Positions 26,584 through 35,257 are shown, counted from the first letter of the stretch. The stretch is 64,000 bases of DNA from Azoarcus_F sp048158365 (GCA_048158365.1 JBLLNL010000009.1), one strand, 5' to 3'. Program-made: numbers and translations. The notes: generated by a model from the letters alone, not told the origin.

Positions 26584-28029
26584 CTATTTACGTCCAATGC
26601 CGCCCAGCAGCACGGCAATGGGCCGCTGTCCCTTGCGCAGGCTCGTAGTCGGCGCATCCTGCGCAGACGCACCGTCGCCCTGATCGCCGGAAAAGGCCGT
26701 TGCCGGCACCGCCGCTTCGTAGGGTTTGCGGAAATCGAAACCGTCCGGGGCGATCGTCGAACGCTGTTTTGGCCGACGCGGCGGGCTCCGGTCTGCGCTG
26801 CGCGGTGTGGCCGCAGCCGCCGCCGGTTTTTCACTCTTCTCACGGTCCGGTCGCTTCCTGCGCGAACCGCTCTCGTGGAAATCAGGTTCGGGTTCGAAGC
26901 CGGGTACGATTTCCTGCGGGATCTGGAGTTTCACCAGCTTTTCGATCTCGACCAGCCGATGTTTCTCTTCGGCGCAGACCAGTGACACTGCCTGGCCCTG
27001 CCGACCGGCCCGGCCGGTACGTCCGATCCGGTGGATGTAGTCCTCCGCCGTATGCGGCAACTCGAAGTTGATCACCCAGGGCAGATCGTCGATGTCCAGG
27101 CCGCGCGCGGCGACATCGGTGGCGACCAGCACGCGCAGGCGTCCCGACTTGAAGGCCTCCAGCGTCTCGGTGCGCTGGATCTGACTCTTGTCGCCGTGAA
27201 TCGAGTCCGCGGCGATGCCATGGCGTTCGAGAAAATGCGCCAGGCGCCCGCACAACATCTTGGTGTCCACGAAGACCAGCGTCTGCGCGTCCGGGTGGTG
27301 GCGCAGCAGATGCGCCAGCAGGTTGCGCTTCAGGCCCGCCGAGACCGGGTGCACCGTGTGGCTGATCGTCTCGGACACCATGTTGCGTCGCGCGACCTCG
27401 ATCAGCTGTGGATTCTTCAGCATCTGATCGGCGAGCTTCTTGATCTCTTCGGAGAAGGTCGCGGAGAAAAGCAGGCTCTGACGGGCCGCCGGCAGCAGGT
27501 CCAGGATGCGCCGGATGTCCGGGATGAAGCCCATGTCCAGCATCCGGTCCGCCTCGTCCAGCACCAGGACCTCGACCTGACCGAGCTGGATCGTCTTCTG
27601 CTGCACGTGATCGAGCAGGCGTCCCGGTGTTGCGACGACGATCTCGATCCCCTGACGCAACTGGTTGGTCTGGGCGCGCATGTCCACACCACCATAGATG
27701 CAGATCGAGCGCAGCGGCACGTACTTGCTATAGGTCTGAACCGACTCGTGGACCTGCACCGCCAGTTCGCGGGTCGGTGCAAGGATCAACGCGCGCACCG
27801 GATGCCGCGCCGGACTCGCCGACGTGTTCGCATGGCGCGCCAGTCGCTGGATCAGCGGCAGCGTGAAGCCGGCGGTCTTGCCGGTGCCGGTCTGCGCGCC
27901 GCCCATGACGTCGAGCCCTTGCAGGACGACCGGGATGGCTTGCTGCTGGATCGGGGTCGGGGTGGTGTAACCGGTTTCCGCAACCGCGCGTTGCAACTCG
28001 GGAATCAGCCCGAGATCGGCGAAGCTCAT
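26584..28029 (-). CDS. rhlE: DEAD-box ATP-dependent RNA helicase RhlE
   Basis: RNA helicase of 481 residues with all core motifs in order: Q motif (TPIQQQAIP), I (AQTGTGKT), Ia (PTRELAVQ), II (DEAD), III (SAT), V (RGLDIDDLP) and VI (HRIGRTGRAG). The C-terminal ~85 residues are basic and low-complexity, typical of RhlE. Such helicases work in ribosome assembly and RNA decay, often in the cold. A TATAAT element lies 130 bp upstream. Confidence 0.95.
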   Translation of the reverse strand: MSFADLGLIPELQRAVAETGYTTPTPIQQQAIPVVLQGLDVMGGAQTGTGKTAGFTLPLIQRLARHANTSASPARHPVRALILAPTRELAVQVHESVQTYSKYVPLRSICIYGGVDMRAQTNQLRQGIEIVVATPGRLLDHVQQKTIQLGQVEVLVLDEADRMLDMGFIPDIRRILDLLPAARQSLLFSATFSEEIKKLADQMLKNPQLIEVARRNMVSETISHTVHPVSAGLKRNLLAHLLRHHPDAQTLVFVDTKMLCGRLAHFLERHGIAADSIHGDKSQIQRTETLEAFKSGRLRVLVATDVAARGLDIDDLPWVINFELPHTAEDYIHRIGRTGRAGRQGQAVSLVCAEEKHRLVEIEKLVKLQIPQEIVPGFEPEPDFHESGSRRKRPDREKSEKPAAAAATPRSADRSPPRRPKQRSTIAPDGFDFRKPYEAAVPATAFSGDQGDGASAQDAPTTSLRKGQRPIAVLLGGIGRK

Positions 28030-28160
28030 AGACGACTTTCTTGAGTGGAGGCAGCCGCTGCATGCCAGGCCGGAACGGTGTCGTCACGATGCGTGATCGA
28101 CCCCTTCAGGGTTGGGCAAAAGTGCAAGCTCCGCGACCGCCCGAATGGGTTAAAAGCGGC

Positions 28161-28166
28161 ATTATA
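28161..28166 (-). promoter_or_regulatory. Predicted -10 element of rhlE
   Basis: A perfect TATAAT on the minus strand lies ~130 bp upstream of the rhlE start, in an A/T-rich patch. No good -35 hexamer is found at the right distance. A 5' leader of roughly 120 nt would result, as for some cold-regulated helicase genes. Confidence 0.45.
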
Positions 28167-28225
28167 CACGCTTGGACATTTTCTTTACTTAACAGGTGCT
28201 TCCTGCATCGTAGCTGCGGGCGTGC

Positions 28226-29320
28226 CTATTGCTTCAGCGCAAGGTAGGCGGTGACCTCTTCCCGATCGTGATACAGGTGCTTGATGCGCAGCTCGTACGG
28301 CCCGACGCTGGCGAGCCGCTTGTGGATCAGCGTTCGGCATTGGGCGACCGCTTCCAGCCGTTTCTTCATCGGCAGCTTCAGGTTGAAGATCGATCGGCGG
28401 CAGCGCCCGCTGCCGACCCAGTCGGCCACCAGGGATGCGATCCGCGACGGTTGCTCCACCATGTCACAGACCATCCATTCGACGTTGCGCTGGGGGCGCC
28501 AGGTGAAACCGTCCGCGCGTACGTGCTCGACCATGTCGGTCGCCATCACCGACGGCGCGATGTTGCCATTGTCGACCGCCACGACATGCAGTCCGCGATG
28601 GGCGAGTTGCCAGGTCCATCCGCCTGGCGCGGCGCCCAGGTCGACCGCGCGCAAACCGGCACGCAGGGTGTGGGTGCGCTCCTCCTCGGTGAGCAGCGTG
28701 AAGATCGCCTCGGCCAGTTTCAGCGTCGATCGGCTGCCCGCCTCGCGCGGCATGCGCAGACGCGGCACGCCCATCGGCCACAGTGCGGCCTTGCCGGGTT
28801 CGCACGCGCACAGCCAGGCGGTCGACGCATCCGGAAAGATCACGTGCAGTTCGGCCAGGTTCCGGCTGCGGGCCGGCAGCAATCCGGCCCCGGCGAGCGC
28901 CTCCTCGAACGGCGGCGTGAAGCGCCGACAGAAGCCGGACTGCTGCTTCGCGTCGTCGGTATCGGGCGTCTCCAGCGTCACCGATACGAAGCGCTGTCCT
29001 CCGGATCGGGCCGCCTCGACCAGCGGCGTGGCGCGATCCCGGTCGGGCAGGCCATCCACCCGCGCGAACCAGGGCAGCAGCTGGCGCGCAAACACCAGGC
29101 TGCGCCAGTCGCAGCTCGCGGCCAGCTCGGTAAAGGGAACCGCTTCGTGGGTCTCGAAGGTCACGAAAGCCGTCCCCTCGCGGGCACGGACGAATCCGGT
29201 CAGACCGATTCGCGCAGCCAGTTCGTCCAGCTCGCCCGCGACCTCCTTCTCGAATCCTGCGCGGCATAGCGCAAGCAGCCCGTAGGCAATCGCGTTCTGG
29301 TCGGTGTTCTGTGGGTGCAT
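28226..29320 (-). CDS. rlmM: 23S rRNA 2'-O-ribose methyltransferase RlmM
   Basis: Methyltransferase of 364 residues that in E. coli modifies C2498 of 23S rRNA using SAM. A THUMP-like N-terminal half is followed by a Rossmann-fold domain with the SAM-binding motif DLGAAPGGWTWQ (~224-235). A catalytic lysine (NLKLPMKK) lies near the C-terminus, and the protein ends HDREEVTAYL. The length matches the family. It stands alone upstream of a divergent aldo-keto reductase gene. Confidence 0.94.
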   Translation of the reverse strand: MHPQNTDQNAIAYGLLALCRAGFEKEVAGELDELAARIGLTGFVRAREGTAFVTFETHEAVPFTELAASCDWRSLVFARQLLPWFARVDGLPDRDRATPLVEAARSGGQRFVSVTLETPDTDDAKQQSGFCRRFTPPFEEALAGAGLLPARSRNLAELHVIFPDASTAWLCACEPGKAALWPMGVPRLRMPREAGSRSTLKLAEAIFTLLTEEERTHTLRAGLRAVDLGAAPGGWTWQLAHRGLHVVAVDNGNIAPSVMATDMVEHVRADGFTWRPQRNVEWMVCDMVEQPSRIASLVADWVGSGRCRRSIFNLKLPMKKRLEAVAQCRTLIHKRLASVGPYELRIKHLYHDREEVTAYLALKQ

Positions 29321-29441
29321 TTGGGGGCTCGAAGACGGGGTGTCGTATCATTGGCGTGACGCATGCAACGGCCGATGATAAGCCCCGAAGTCCACCGGGC
29401 AAAGCCGGTCGCTCGATCAACACGGACTGAGGAGAACGGGA

Positions 29442-30479
29442 ATGGACTATCGGCGACTGGGTGAAAGCGAACTCGAGGTGTCCGGCATCTGCCTGGGAAC
29501 GATGACCTTCGGCCAGCAGAACACCGCAGCCGATGCGCATGCCCAGCTCGACCGTGCGATGGATGCGGGCATCAACTTCATCGACACGGCCGAGATGTAC
29601 GCGGTACCGTCCCGGGCGGAAACCTATGGTCGGTCCGAGAGCATCGTCGGTGACTGGCTGGCGACGCAACCCCGGGACCGGATCGTGCTCGCGACCAAGG
29701 TGGCGGGGCCTTCACGGTCCCTGACGTGGATTCGCGGAGGCCCGCTGGCGCTCGATGACGGCAACATCCGTGCGGCGCTGGAAGGCAGCCTCGAGCGCCT
29801 GCGCACCGACTATGTGGACCTGTACCAGCTGCACTGGCCGGAGCGCAATCAGCCGATGTTCGGCACGGTCGCTTACGACCCGGGCAAGGAGCGCGAGTGC
29901 ACGTCGATACGGGAGCAGCTGGAGGCACTCGCGATGCTCGTCGAGCAGGGCAAGGTCCGCTACGTCGGTCTGTCGAACGAGCACCCGTGGGGAGTGATGG
30001 AGTTCGTGCGACTGGCCCGGGAATACGACCTGCCGAAGGTCGTTTCGGTCCAGAACGCATACAACCTGCTCAACAGGGTGTTCGAATATGGTATGACCGA
30101 GCTGTGCCATCGCGAACGCGTGGGTCTGCTCGCATACTCTCCGCTGGCCTTCGGACACCTGACCGGCAAGTATCTTGCGGATCCGGCCGCTCCGGGCCGT
30201 CTGAACGCGTTCGACAACTTCGGTCAGCGCTACACCAAGCCCAATGTACAGCCAGCGGTCGAGGCCTATGCGGACCTTGCCAAGCGCCATGGCCTTTCGC
30301 TGACCGCCATGGCGCTGGCCTATGTGTATCGGCGCTGGTTCGTCGGCACCACGATCATTGGCGCGACGACGATGGATCAGCTCGACGAGAATCTGGCGGC
30401 CTGGGACGTGGAGCTGTCCGATGAGGTGGTGGCCGACATTGAGGCGCTACACCTGCGCTTCACCAATCCGGCTCCGTGA
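29442..30479 (+). CDS. tas: NADP(H)-dependent aldo-keto reductase (Tas-like)
   Basis: TIM-barrel oxidoreductase of 345 residues, single aldo-keto reductase domain. Catalytic tetrad residues are in place: D and Y in FIDTAEMYAVP, K in VLATKVAG, H in LYQLHWPER. Co-factor loop residues lie in GATTMDQLDENL. The insertion EMYAVPSRAETYGRSE is characteristic of the Tas branch. A GAGGAGAACGGG site precedes the ATG. Physiological substrate unknown. Confidence 0.88.
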   Translation: MDYRRLGESELEVSGICLGTMTFGQQNTAADAHAQLDRAMDAGINFIDTAEMYAVPSRAETYGRSESIVGDWLATQPRDRIVLATKVAGPSRSLTWIRGGPLALDDGNIRAALEGSLERLRTDYVDLYQLHWPERNQPMFGTVAYDPGKERECTSIREQLEALAMLVEQGKVRYVGLSNEHPWGVMEFVRLAREYDLPKVVSVQNAYNLLNRVFEYGMTELCHRERVGLLAYSPLAFGHLTGKYLADPAAPGRLNAFDNFGQRYTKPNVQPAVEAYADLAKRHGLSLTAMALAYVYRRWFVGTTIIGATTMDQLDENLAAWDVELSDEVVADIEALHLRFTNPAP

Positions 30480-30487
30480 TTCACCAG

Positions 30488-30874
30488 TCAGCGATCGGGC
30501 GCGGGACCGACGTCTGCCGGCGGTTCGACGAGCTCGATGGCGGCGGGCAGGTCGATCGGCGGACGTGCCCTGGGCATGATGTCGCCCGGTTGCGGAATCC
30601 GGGACGGCACGACCTCCATGTCGTTCATCAGCATGTAGTCGTTCATGTCCCGCCAGCCGTCGAAGATCGCGGCTTTGGAAGCGGCCTGATTGAGCAGGTA
30701 GCAGTCTTCGAGCGACCGGCCCGCATGGCGGCAGGCGCTGCCGATCGCGCGGCCTTCGGCTTCCTTGGCCGCCGCCTCTTTCTTCGGGTCAGGTACGTCG
30801 AGCAGCTCGTACAGGAGCTCGCAGCCGGTCAGCAGCGGGAAGAGCAACGCGAGCAGCAGATGTCTTGCAGGCAT
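30488..30874 (-). CDS. Putative small lipoprotein
   Basis: No family recognised. The ATG at 30874 gives 128 residues with a signal peptide ending in a lipobox (LLTGC, cysteine near residue 18), so it should be lipid-anchored. The rest is charged, with two cysteines (SACRHA, EDCYLL) and a proline-rich tail. A CDPDPKK-like acidic patch is absent. The longer frame to 31036 overlaps the divergent GDPD gene and is less likely. Confidence 0.7.
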   Translation of the reverse strand: MPARHLLLALLFPLLTGCELLYELLDVPDPKKEAAAKEAEGRAIGSACRHAGRSLEDCYLLNQAASKAAIFDGWRDMNDYMLMNDMEVVPSRIPQPGDIMPRARPPIDLPAAIELVEPPADVGPAPDR

Positions 30875-30966
30875 GGTGTCGGAAAGGCCGATGCGGTGAT
30901 ATGTGCTTGTTATCGACCGCGGCGGTCGAATCTTGATGCCGGATTTGCAAACGATGGGCTGCATCC

Positions 30967-31704
30967 ATGATCTCACAGGCTGAGGATTGGCCGTATGCGC
31001 GCGTGTTCGCACACCGCTGCGGCGGGACGCTGGCACCCGAGAACACGCTGAGCGGACTTGCGGTGGCGCACCGCCATCGCTGCGGGGTCGAATTCGACGC
31101 GATGCTGAGCGCCGATTCGACGCCGTTCCTGATTCACGACGAAACGCTCGAACGCACCACCGACGGGCGGGGCGCGATGGCCGAAACCCGGGATGAGGCC
31201 TTGCAGCGGCTGGATGCCGGAGGCTGGTTTGGCGCGTCCTTCGCCGGCGAACCGCTGCCCACGCTGGTGGAGACGGGGCGGCGCTGCATCGAACTGGGGC
31301 TGGACGTGAACATCGAGATCAAGCCGTCAGCCGGTGCCGACGAATCCACCGCGCTTGTCGTGAGCCGGCTTGCGTCGGAGCTGTGGTGGGGCTACCCACT
31401 GCCCCCATTGCTTTCGTCGTTTTCCGAGCGCGCGCTCGAAGTGGCCGCACGGACGGCCCCGGGACTGCCGCGAGGCCTGCTGCTCACAACCATCCCCCCC
31501 GACTGGGAAGCACGCTGCAGCCGCCTGGGCGTGCGTGCCCTGCACGCGCAGGCGGAAAGGCTGGATCAGGCGCAAGCGAGGGCGGTGAAGGCGGCCGGCC
31601 TGTGGCTGGTCGTCTACACCGAGAACGACCCGCAAGCGGCGCACCGGCTGTTCGAATGGGGGGTCGATTGTGTCATCACCGATCGGCCCGACCTGATTTG
31701 TTGA
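30967..31704 (+). CDS. ugpQ: Glycerophosphodiester phosphodiesterase
   Basis: Cytoplasmic-type GDPD of 245 residues without signal peptide, releasing glycerol 3-phosphate from phospholipid head-group diesters. Motifs: AHRCGGTLAPENT (usual HRG reads HRC), EFDAMLSADSTPFLIHD with metal and catalytic residues, NIEIKP, and the C-terminal WGVDCVITDRPD. Its product could feed glpD. The short intergenic distance to ispB suggests possible co-transcription. Confidence 0.9.
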   Translation: MISQAEDWPYARVFAHRCGGTLAPENTLSGLAVAHRHRCGVEFDAMLSADSTPFLIHDETLERTTDGRGAMAETRDEALQRLDAGGWFGASFAGEPLPTLVETGRRCIELGLDVNIEIKPSAGADESTALVVSRLASELWWGYPLPPLLSSFSERALEVAARTAPGLPRGLLLTTIPPDWEARCSRLGVRALHAQAERLDQAQARAVKAAGLWLVVYTENDPQAAHRLFEWGVDCVITDRPDLIC

Positions 31705-31757
31705 CTGGGACCGTGCCGCCCCATACCATCCGCTCTTTTGCCAGCGAGCATCGAGCC

Positions 31758-32726
31758 TTGTCGACCCAGCAGCTATTCGGACCGATCGTCGCAGACATGC
31801 AGGCGGTCGACGCCGTCATTCGTCAGCGCCTGCATTCCGATGTGGTGCTGATCCGTCAGGTTGCCGAATACATCATCAACAGTGGCGGCAAGCGCCTTCG
31901 CCCCGCGCTGGTGCTGTTCTCGGCCAACGCGATGGGCTATCGGGGCACGGATCACCATGAACTGGCCGCGGTGGTCGAGTTCATCCACACCGCCACGCTG
32001 CTGCACGACGACGTGGTCGATGAATCCGAACTGCGGCGCGGCAACCAGACCGCCAACGCGCTGTTCGGCAATGCCGCGTCGGTGCTGGTGGGCGACTTCC
32101 TGTATTCGCGGGCGTTCCAGATGATGGTCGGCGTGGACGACATGCGCGTCATGCAGGTGCTCGCGGATGCGACCAACGTCATCGCCGAGGGCGAGGTGTT
32201 GCAGTTGCTGAACTGCCATGATGCCGATGTCGACATCGACGGCTACCTGCGCGTGATCCGCTACAAGACCGCAAAGCTGTTCGAGGCCGCGGCCCGGCTC
32301 GGCGCTATCCTCGGTCGGTCGGATCTGGCCACCGAAGAACGCCTGGCCCGTTTCGGCATGCATCTGGGCACCGCGTTCCAGATCATCGACGACGTGCTGG
32401 ACTACTCGTCCGAGGAAGCCGCCACCGGCAAGCACCTCGGCGACGACCTCGCCGAGGGCAAGCCGACGCTGCCGCTGATCTTCGCGATGCAAGAGGGTAG
32501 CCCGGCGCAAGCGGTCGAGGTTCGTCAGGCCATCGAAAACGGCGGTCGCGATGCCTTCGCCCGCGTGCTGGACATCATCCGCGACACCGGCGCACTCGGT
32601 CTCGCGCGCGAGCGCGCCGATCAGGAAGCGCGACTTGCGATCGCCGAAATGGACGCAATTCCATCTTCCATTTTCAAGGATGCGCTGCTAAAATTATGCC
32701 TCTTTGCGGTCGAGCGAGATCATTGA
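31758..32726 (+). CDS. ispB: Octaprenyl diphosphate synthase
   Basis: Trans-polyprenyl synthase of 322 residues making the ubiquinone side chain. Both aspartate-rich motifs are present: LLHDDVVDES and IIDDVLDY. KRLRPALVLFSA and the GNAASVLVGDFLYSRAFQMM block are typical of IspB. No ATG fits the expected N-terminus. TTG at 31758 (LSTQQLFGP) matches homologues best; an in-frame GTG at 31713 is an alternative. A tRNA gene follows immediately. Confidence 0.95.
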   Translation: MSTQQLFGPIVADMQAVDAVIRQRLHSDVVLIRQVAEYIINSGGKRLRPALVLFSANAMGYRGTDHHELAAVVEFIHTATLLHDDVVDESELRRGNQTANALFGNAASVLVGDFLYSRAFQMMVGVDDMRVMQVLADATNVIAEGEVLQLLNCHDADVDIDGYLRVIRYKTAKLFEAAARLGAILGRSDLATEERLARFGMHLGTAFQIIDDVLDYSSEEAATGKHLGDDLAEGKPTLPLIFAMQEGSPAQAVEVRQAIENGGRDAFARVLDIIRDTGALGLARERADQEARLAIAEMDAIPSSIFKDALLKLCLFAVERDH

Positions 32727-32753
32727 CGACTGCAGGAATCCAAGCAAGGCCGT

Positions 32754-32830
32754 CGGGGAATAGCTCAGCCTGGTAGAGCACTGCGTTCGGGACGCAGGGG
32801 CCGGAGGTTCGAATCCTCTTTCCCCGACCA
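32754..32830 (+). tRNA. tRNA-Pro (anticodon CGG)
   Basis: A 77-nt cloverleaf with a 7-bp acceptor stem CGGGGAA/TTCCCCG, a D arm with AGCTCAGCCTGGTAGAGC, anticodon stem CTGCG/CGCAG with loop TTCGGGA, and a T arm with GGTTCGAATCC. The CCA end is encoded. Anticodon CGG reads codon CCG. It lies 27 bp after ispB. tRNA genes are common integration sites, but no integrase is present beside it. Confidence 0.97.
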
Positions 32831-32902
32831 CAATTAGACTTCCAGATCAATGTCGTTCGGACTGAGTTGCGGGTCCGCATGGCGCGTCTGGTTTGCCGTA
32901 CG

Positions 32903-32937
32903 ATGGAGCGAAACCCCAAGGGTTTCGCTCCATTTTT
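32903..32937 (+). terminator. Rho-independent terminator after tRNA-Pro
   Basis: A perfect 14-bp stem, ATGGAGCGAAACCC (32903-32916) with GGGTTTCGCTCCAT (32920-32933), a 3-nt loop and a run of five T. It ends the ispB-tRNA transcript. Confidence 0.92.
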
Positions 32938-33051
32938 GCTTCAAGAAACGGAGCATGCTTCCGCACCCGTCGCGAAAGTTTTTTGGCGCATGCCTTCGCC
33001 TCGCGCCTGAACGGTACTCCACAGTACGGAGTATTCAGCGTGACATGAGTG

Positions 33052-33079
33052 TTGACTCTTGGACTGACTGGTCCATAAT
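33052..33079 (+). promoter_or_regulatory. Promoter of the tetR gene with embedded operator
   Basis: TTGACT (33052-33057) and CATAAT (33074-33079) are 16 bp apart, each 5 of 6 to consensus. Between them lies the dyad TGGAC-TGACTG-GTCCA (33060-33075). The same half-sites occur before the downstream AhpD gene. The start codon lies at 33086, 7 bp after the -10, so the message is probably leaderless. Confidence 0.7.
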
Positions 33080-33085
33080 CGACTC

Positions 33086-33673
33086 ATGCAAACCGGACGC
33101 CCCATAGAATTTGATCCAGAGCTCGTGCTCGATGCGGCGATGGCGGTATTCTGGCAGCACGGATTCGAGGCAACCTCGCTCGCCGATCTCCTGGCTGCGA
33201 TGAACCTTTCGAAGAGCAGTTTCTACAACGCTTTCGGAAGCAAGCATGCATTGTTCGAATGCTGCCTTGCGCGTTTCAGGTCGCGTCAGGTCGGGCGGAT
33301 GCGTCATGGCCTGTCATCGGCGCCATCGCCAATGGCGTTCGTGCGCGGATTATTGCTCTCGGCTGCGGCGGAGGCACGCGAACCGACGCCGCCGCGCGGC
33401 TGCCTGATCATGAATACGGCGACCGAGCTGTCAGGGCGTGACCCCTCGGTGGCCGCTTTGGTGGCGAATGCGGCTCAGGACTTCGCTGGCATGTTCCGCC
33501 TTGCCGTCGAGCAGGCGCAGGAGCAGGGCGAGATTCCCCGTGAGCGCGATCCGGCCGTGCTCGCAGGCTATTTGCTTACGGTCATGGCGGGTATCCGGAC
33601 GATGGTCAAGGCCGGGCGCGATGCGGACGAGATCGAGCAGATCGCTGAAGTCGCGATCCGCGCGCTGCACTAA
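33086..33673 (+). CDS. TetR-family transcriptional repressor
   Basis: Regulator of 195 residues. The N-terminal helix-turn-helix (~8-55; VFWQHGFEATSLADLLAAMNLSKSSFYNAFGSK region) is clear, with a ligand-binding C-terminal domain of TetR_C type (RGCLIMNTATEL). An embedded dyad in its own promoter indicates autorepression. A second copy of the dyad before the AhpD pair suggests it represses them too. The ligand is unknown. Confidence 0.92.
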   Translation: MQTGRPIEFDPELVLDAAMAVFWQHGFEATSLADLLAAMNLSKSSFYNAFGSKHALFECCLARFRSRQVGRMRHGLSSAPSPMAFVRGLLLSAAAEAREPTPPRGCLIMNTATELSGRDPSVAALVANAAQDFAGMFRLAVEQAQEQGEIPRERDPAVLAGYLLTVMAGIRTMVKAGRDADEIEQIAEVAIRALH

Positions 33674-33688
33674 TTTTTTTACCACTTA

Positions 33689-33704
33689 TGGACCGTTGGG
33701 TCCG
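33689..33704 (+). promoter_or_regulatory. Second TetR-type operator, upstream of ahpD-like genes
   Basis: TGGAC-CGTTGG-GTCCG shares both half-sites and the 6-bp spacing with the dyad in the tetR promoter. It starts 16 bp after the tetR stop and 121 bp before the first AhpD-family gene. No clear -35/-10 pair was identified around it. Confidence 0.6.
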
Positions 33705-33809
33705 TTTGTGTGATTCGTAGCAGCAGGGGCAGCAACGCTTCTCGATGTGACTGCCTCTGCGTTTTGCGAATCATCGAAGTCCCACGTTTTTCAACCCAAG
33801 GAGTCACTC

Positions 33810-34388
33810 ATGCTTGCCGAATATCAGCTCACTCTTCCCCCCGTCACCCTGGACAACGCCGAAGGCCCAGCCAAGGAGGTTCTGCAGAAGGCCCTCAAGC
33901 AGGTCGGATTCATCCCCAACATGTACGGCAACATGGCGAATTCGCCGGGCGTGCTCAACACTTATCTGGACGGATATGCGGCGTTCCGCGAGGACTCCGG
34001 TTTCTCCTCGGTGGAGCAGGAAGTCGTTTTCCTGGTGATCTCGTATGAAAATGGCTGCGAATACTGTGTCAGTGCGCACAGCTTCCTCGCCGACGCGAAG
34101 TCCGGCGTTCCCACGGAGGTCACCGATGCGATCCGTGAAGGACGTAAAATCGCCGACACCAAGCTCGCGGCGCTGGCCGAGTTCACTGCCGTCGTCGTCA
34201 ATGCTCGCGGGCTACCTAATCGCGAGCAGGTCGACGCCTTCCTGTCGGCCGGTTACAGCGAGCGTCACATCCTCGAGATCGTGCTCGCGATCGCCGTCAA
34301 GACGCTCAGCAACTACACCAACCATCTTTTCCATACCTCGCTCGACCCGGTCTTCGAGGGTCGTCGCTGGGCCGACAAGCGGGGCTGA
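33810..34388 (+). CDS. AhpD-like carboxymuconolactone decarboxylase family protein
   Basis: Alkylhydroperoxidase-like protein of 192 residues with the redox motif CEYCVSAHS (CxxC...H, ~80-88), as in AhpD and peroxidase-related enzymes. The CMD fold surrounds it (VVFLVISYENG, ILEIVLAIAVKTLSNYTNH). AAGGAG lies 5 bp before the ATG. With the TetR gene and a second, shorter AhpD-like gene it makes an inducible detoxification cassette. Peroxide or electrophile removal is an inference from family. Confidence 0.88.
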   Translation: MLAEYQLTLPPVTLDNAEGPAKEVLQKALKQVGFIPNMYGNMANSPGVLNTYLDGYAAFREDSGFSSVEQEVVFLVISYENGCEYCVSAHSFLADAKSGVPTEVTDAIREGRKIADTKLAALAEFTAVVVNARGLPNREQVDAFLSAGYSERHILEIVLAIAVKTLSNYTNHLFHTSLDPVFEGRRWADKRG

Positions 34389-34463
34389 TCGGCGCAGGCC
34401 CGGCCGGGATGGTCCCGTGCCGGGTCCGTCGGAACGTATCTCCTACACATGGAGCAGTCGATT

Positions 34464-34853
34464 ATGGCGACAGTGAGCTATCTGGCTGAAGCGGACGTGA
34501 CCGACGTCGTGCGCGACGTCTATGATGACATCCGCAAGACCTTGGGACTGCCCTTTGTCCCGAACCTGTTCAAGGTGATGGCGCACAACCCGGCCTATCT
34601 GCAGGCGAGCTGGCAGCGCGTCAAGGCGATCATGGGGCCCGGGCTGCTCGACCGCAAAACCAAGGAAATGATCGCCGTCGCCGTGTCGGCGGCAAACGGC
34701 TGCGACTACTGCGTCAGCGGGCATACGGCGGCGCTACGCGCGCTCGGGTGCAGTGATGCCGAACTCGTCGAGTTGATGGCGGTGGTCGATCTCTTCAGCG
34801 GATTCAACAAGATGGCCGAGGGCCTGCAGATCGAGCGCGACCCCGGCCGCTGA
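34464..34853 (+). CDS. Second AhpD-like protein
   Basis: Short CMD-family protein of 129 residues with the CxxC pair in CDYCVSGHT (~76-84). GGAG at 34451-34454 lies 9 bp before the ATG at 34464, which favours this start over an ATG at 34449. It follows the first AhpD-like gene by 75 bp and is probably co-transcribed. Both keep the catalytic cysteines, so they may act as a pair. Confidence 0.85.
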   Translation: MATVSYLAEADVTDVVRDVYDDIRKTLGLPFVPNLFKVMAHNPAYLQASWQRVKAIMGPGLLDRKTKEMIAVAVSAANGCDYCVSGHTAALRALGCSDAELVELMAVVDLFSGFNKMAEGLQIERDPGR

Positions 34854-34869
34854 ACATGGCCACAACGAT

Positions 34870-34975
34870 GTGAGGAGAACTCGGACGGTCAATCCGGAAC
34901 TGTACGACATAGATGCCTGCGTCTTCGACGCCTGCGGCACCTTGTTTGACTTCAGCGGTGCAGGCTGCGAGCGCC
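34870..34975 (+). pseudogene. 5' remnant of a haloacid dehalogenase (HAD) gene
   Basis: From a GTG with a GAGGAG site, the frame encodes DIDACVFDACGTLFDF, the N-terminal catalytic motif (DxxGTL) of type II haloacid dehalogenases. After about 25 codons similarity ends and no other HAD motif follows in any frame. The gene has lost more than 80% of its length. The break lies at the left edge of the BREX-derived block, so insertion or deletion there probably destroyed it. Confidence 0.65.
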
Positions 34976-35057
34976 AAACTCGACTTCACCGACTGACCGT
35001 CCTTCTTCGGGCGGGTGTGGGCATGGACTGCCGACCCAATCCGTGCGGGAGGGTGAC

Positions 35058-35147
35058 ATGAAACAATCTCGCCGTCGTTCGCCGCTGACGCTGCTATTGA
35101 TCCCGCTGGTCCTGCGCACCGTTGCCCTCCCGATTCGCTGCAACTGA
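35058..35147 (+). CDS. Possible 29-residue signal-like peptide
   Basis: An ATG with a GGGAGGGT site 6 bp upstream starts a peptide with three arginines (KQSRRRS) and a hydrophobic stretch (LTLLLIPLVL). It resembles a severed signal sequence or membrane anchor. It sits in the broken region between the HAD remnant and brxC, so it may be a relic rather than a working gene. Confidence 0.3.
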   Translation: MKQSRRRSPLTLLLIPLVLRTVALPIRCN

Positions 35148-35172
35148 GAACTGAGAAGCATCAGGGCGGATA

Positions 35173-35199
35173 TTGATATTTCATCCCGGGTTTTACAAT
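35173..35199 (+). promoter_or_regulatory. Possible promoter of brxC
   Basis: TTGATA (35173-35178) and TACAAT (35194-35199) are 15 bp apart, a short spacer. They lie ~60 bp before the brxC start. The 100 bp before brxC is A/T-rich compared with the flanks. Confidence 0.35.
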
Positions 35200-35257
35200 C
35201 CAAGACGCAGCCGATAGTCTTCACAATGTAAAGACAATCTATGCATGGCGGTGCCCG

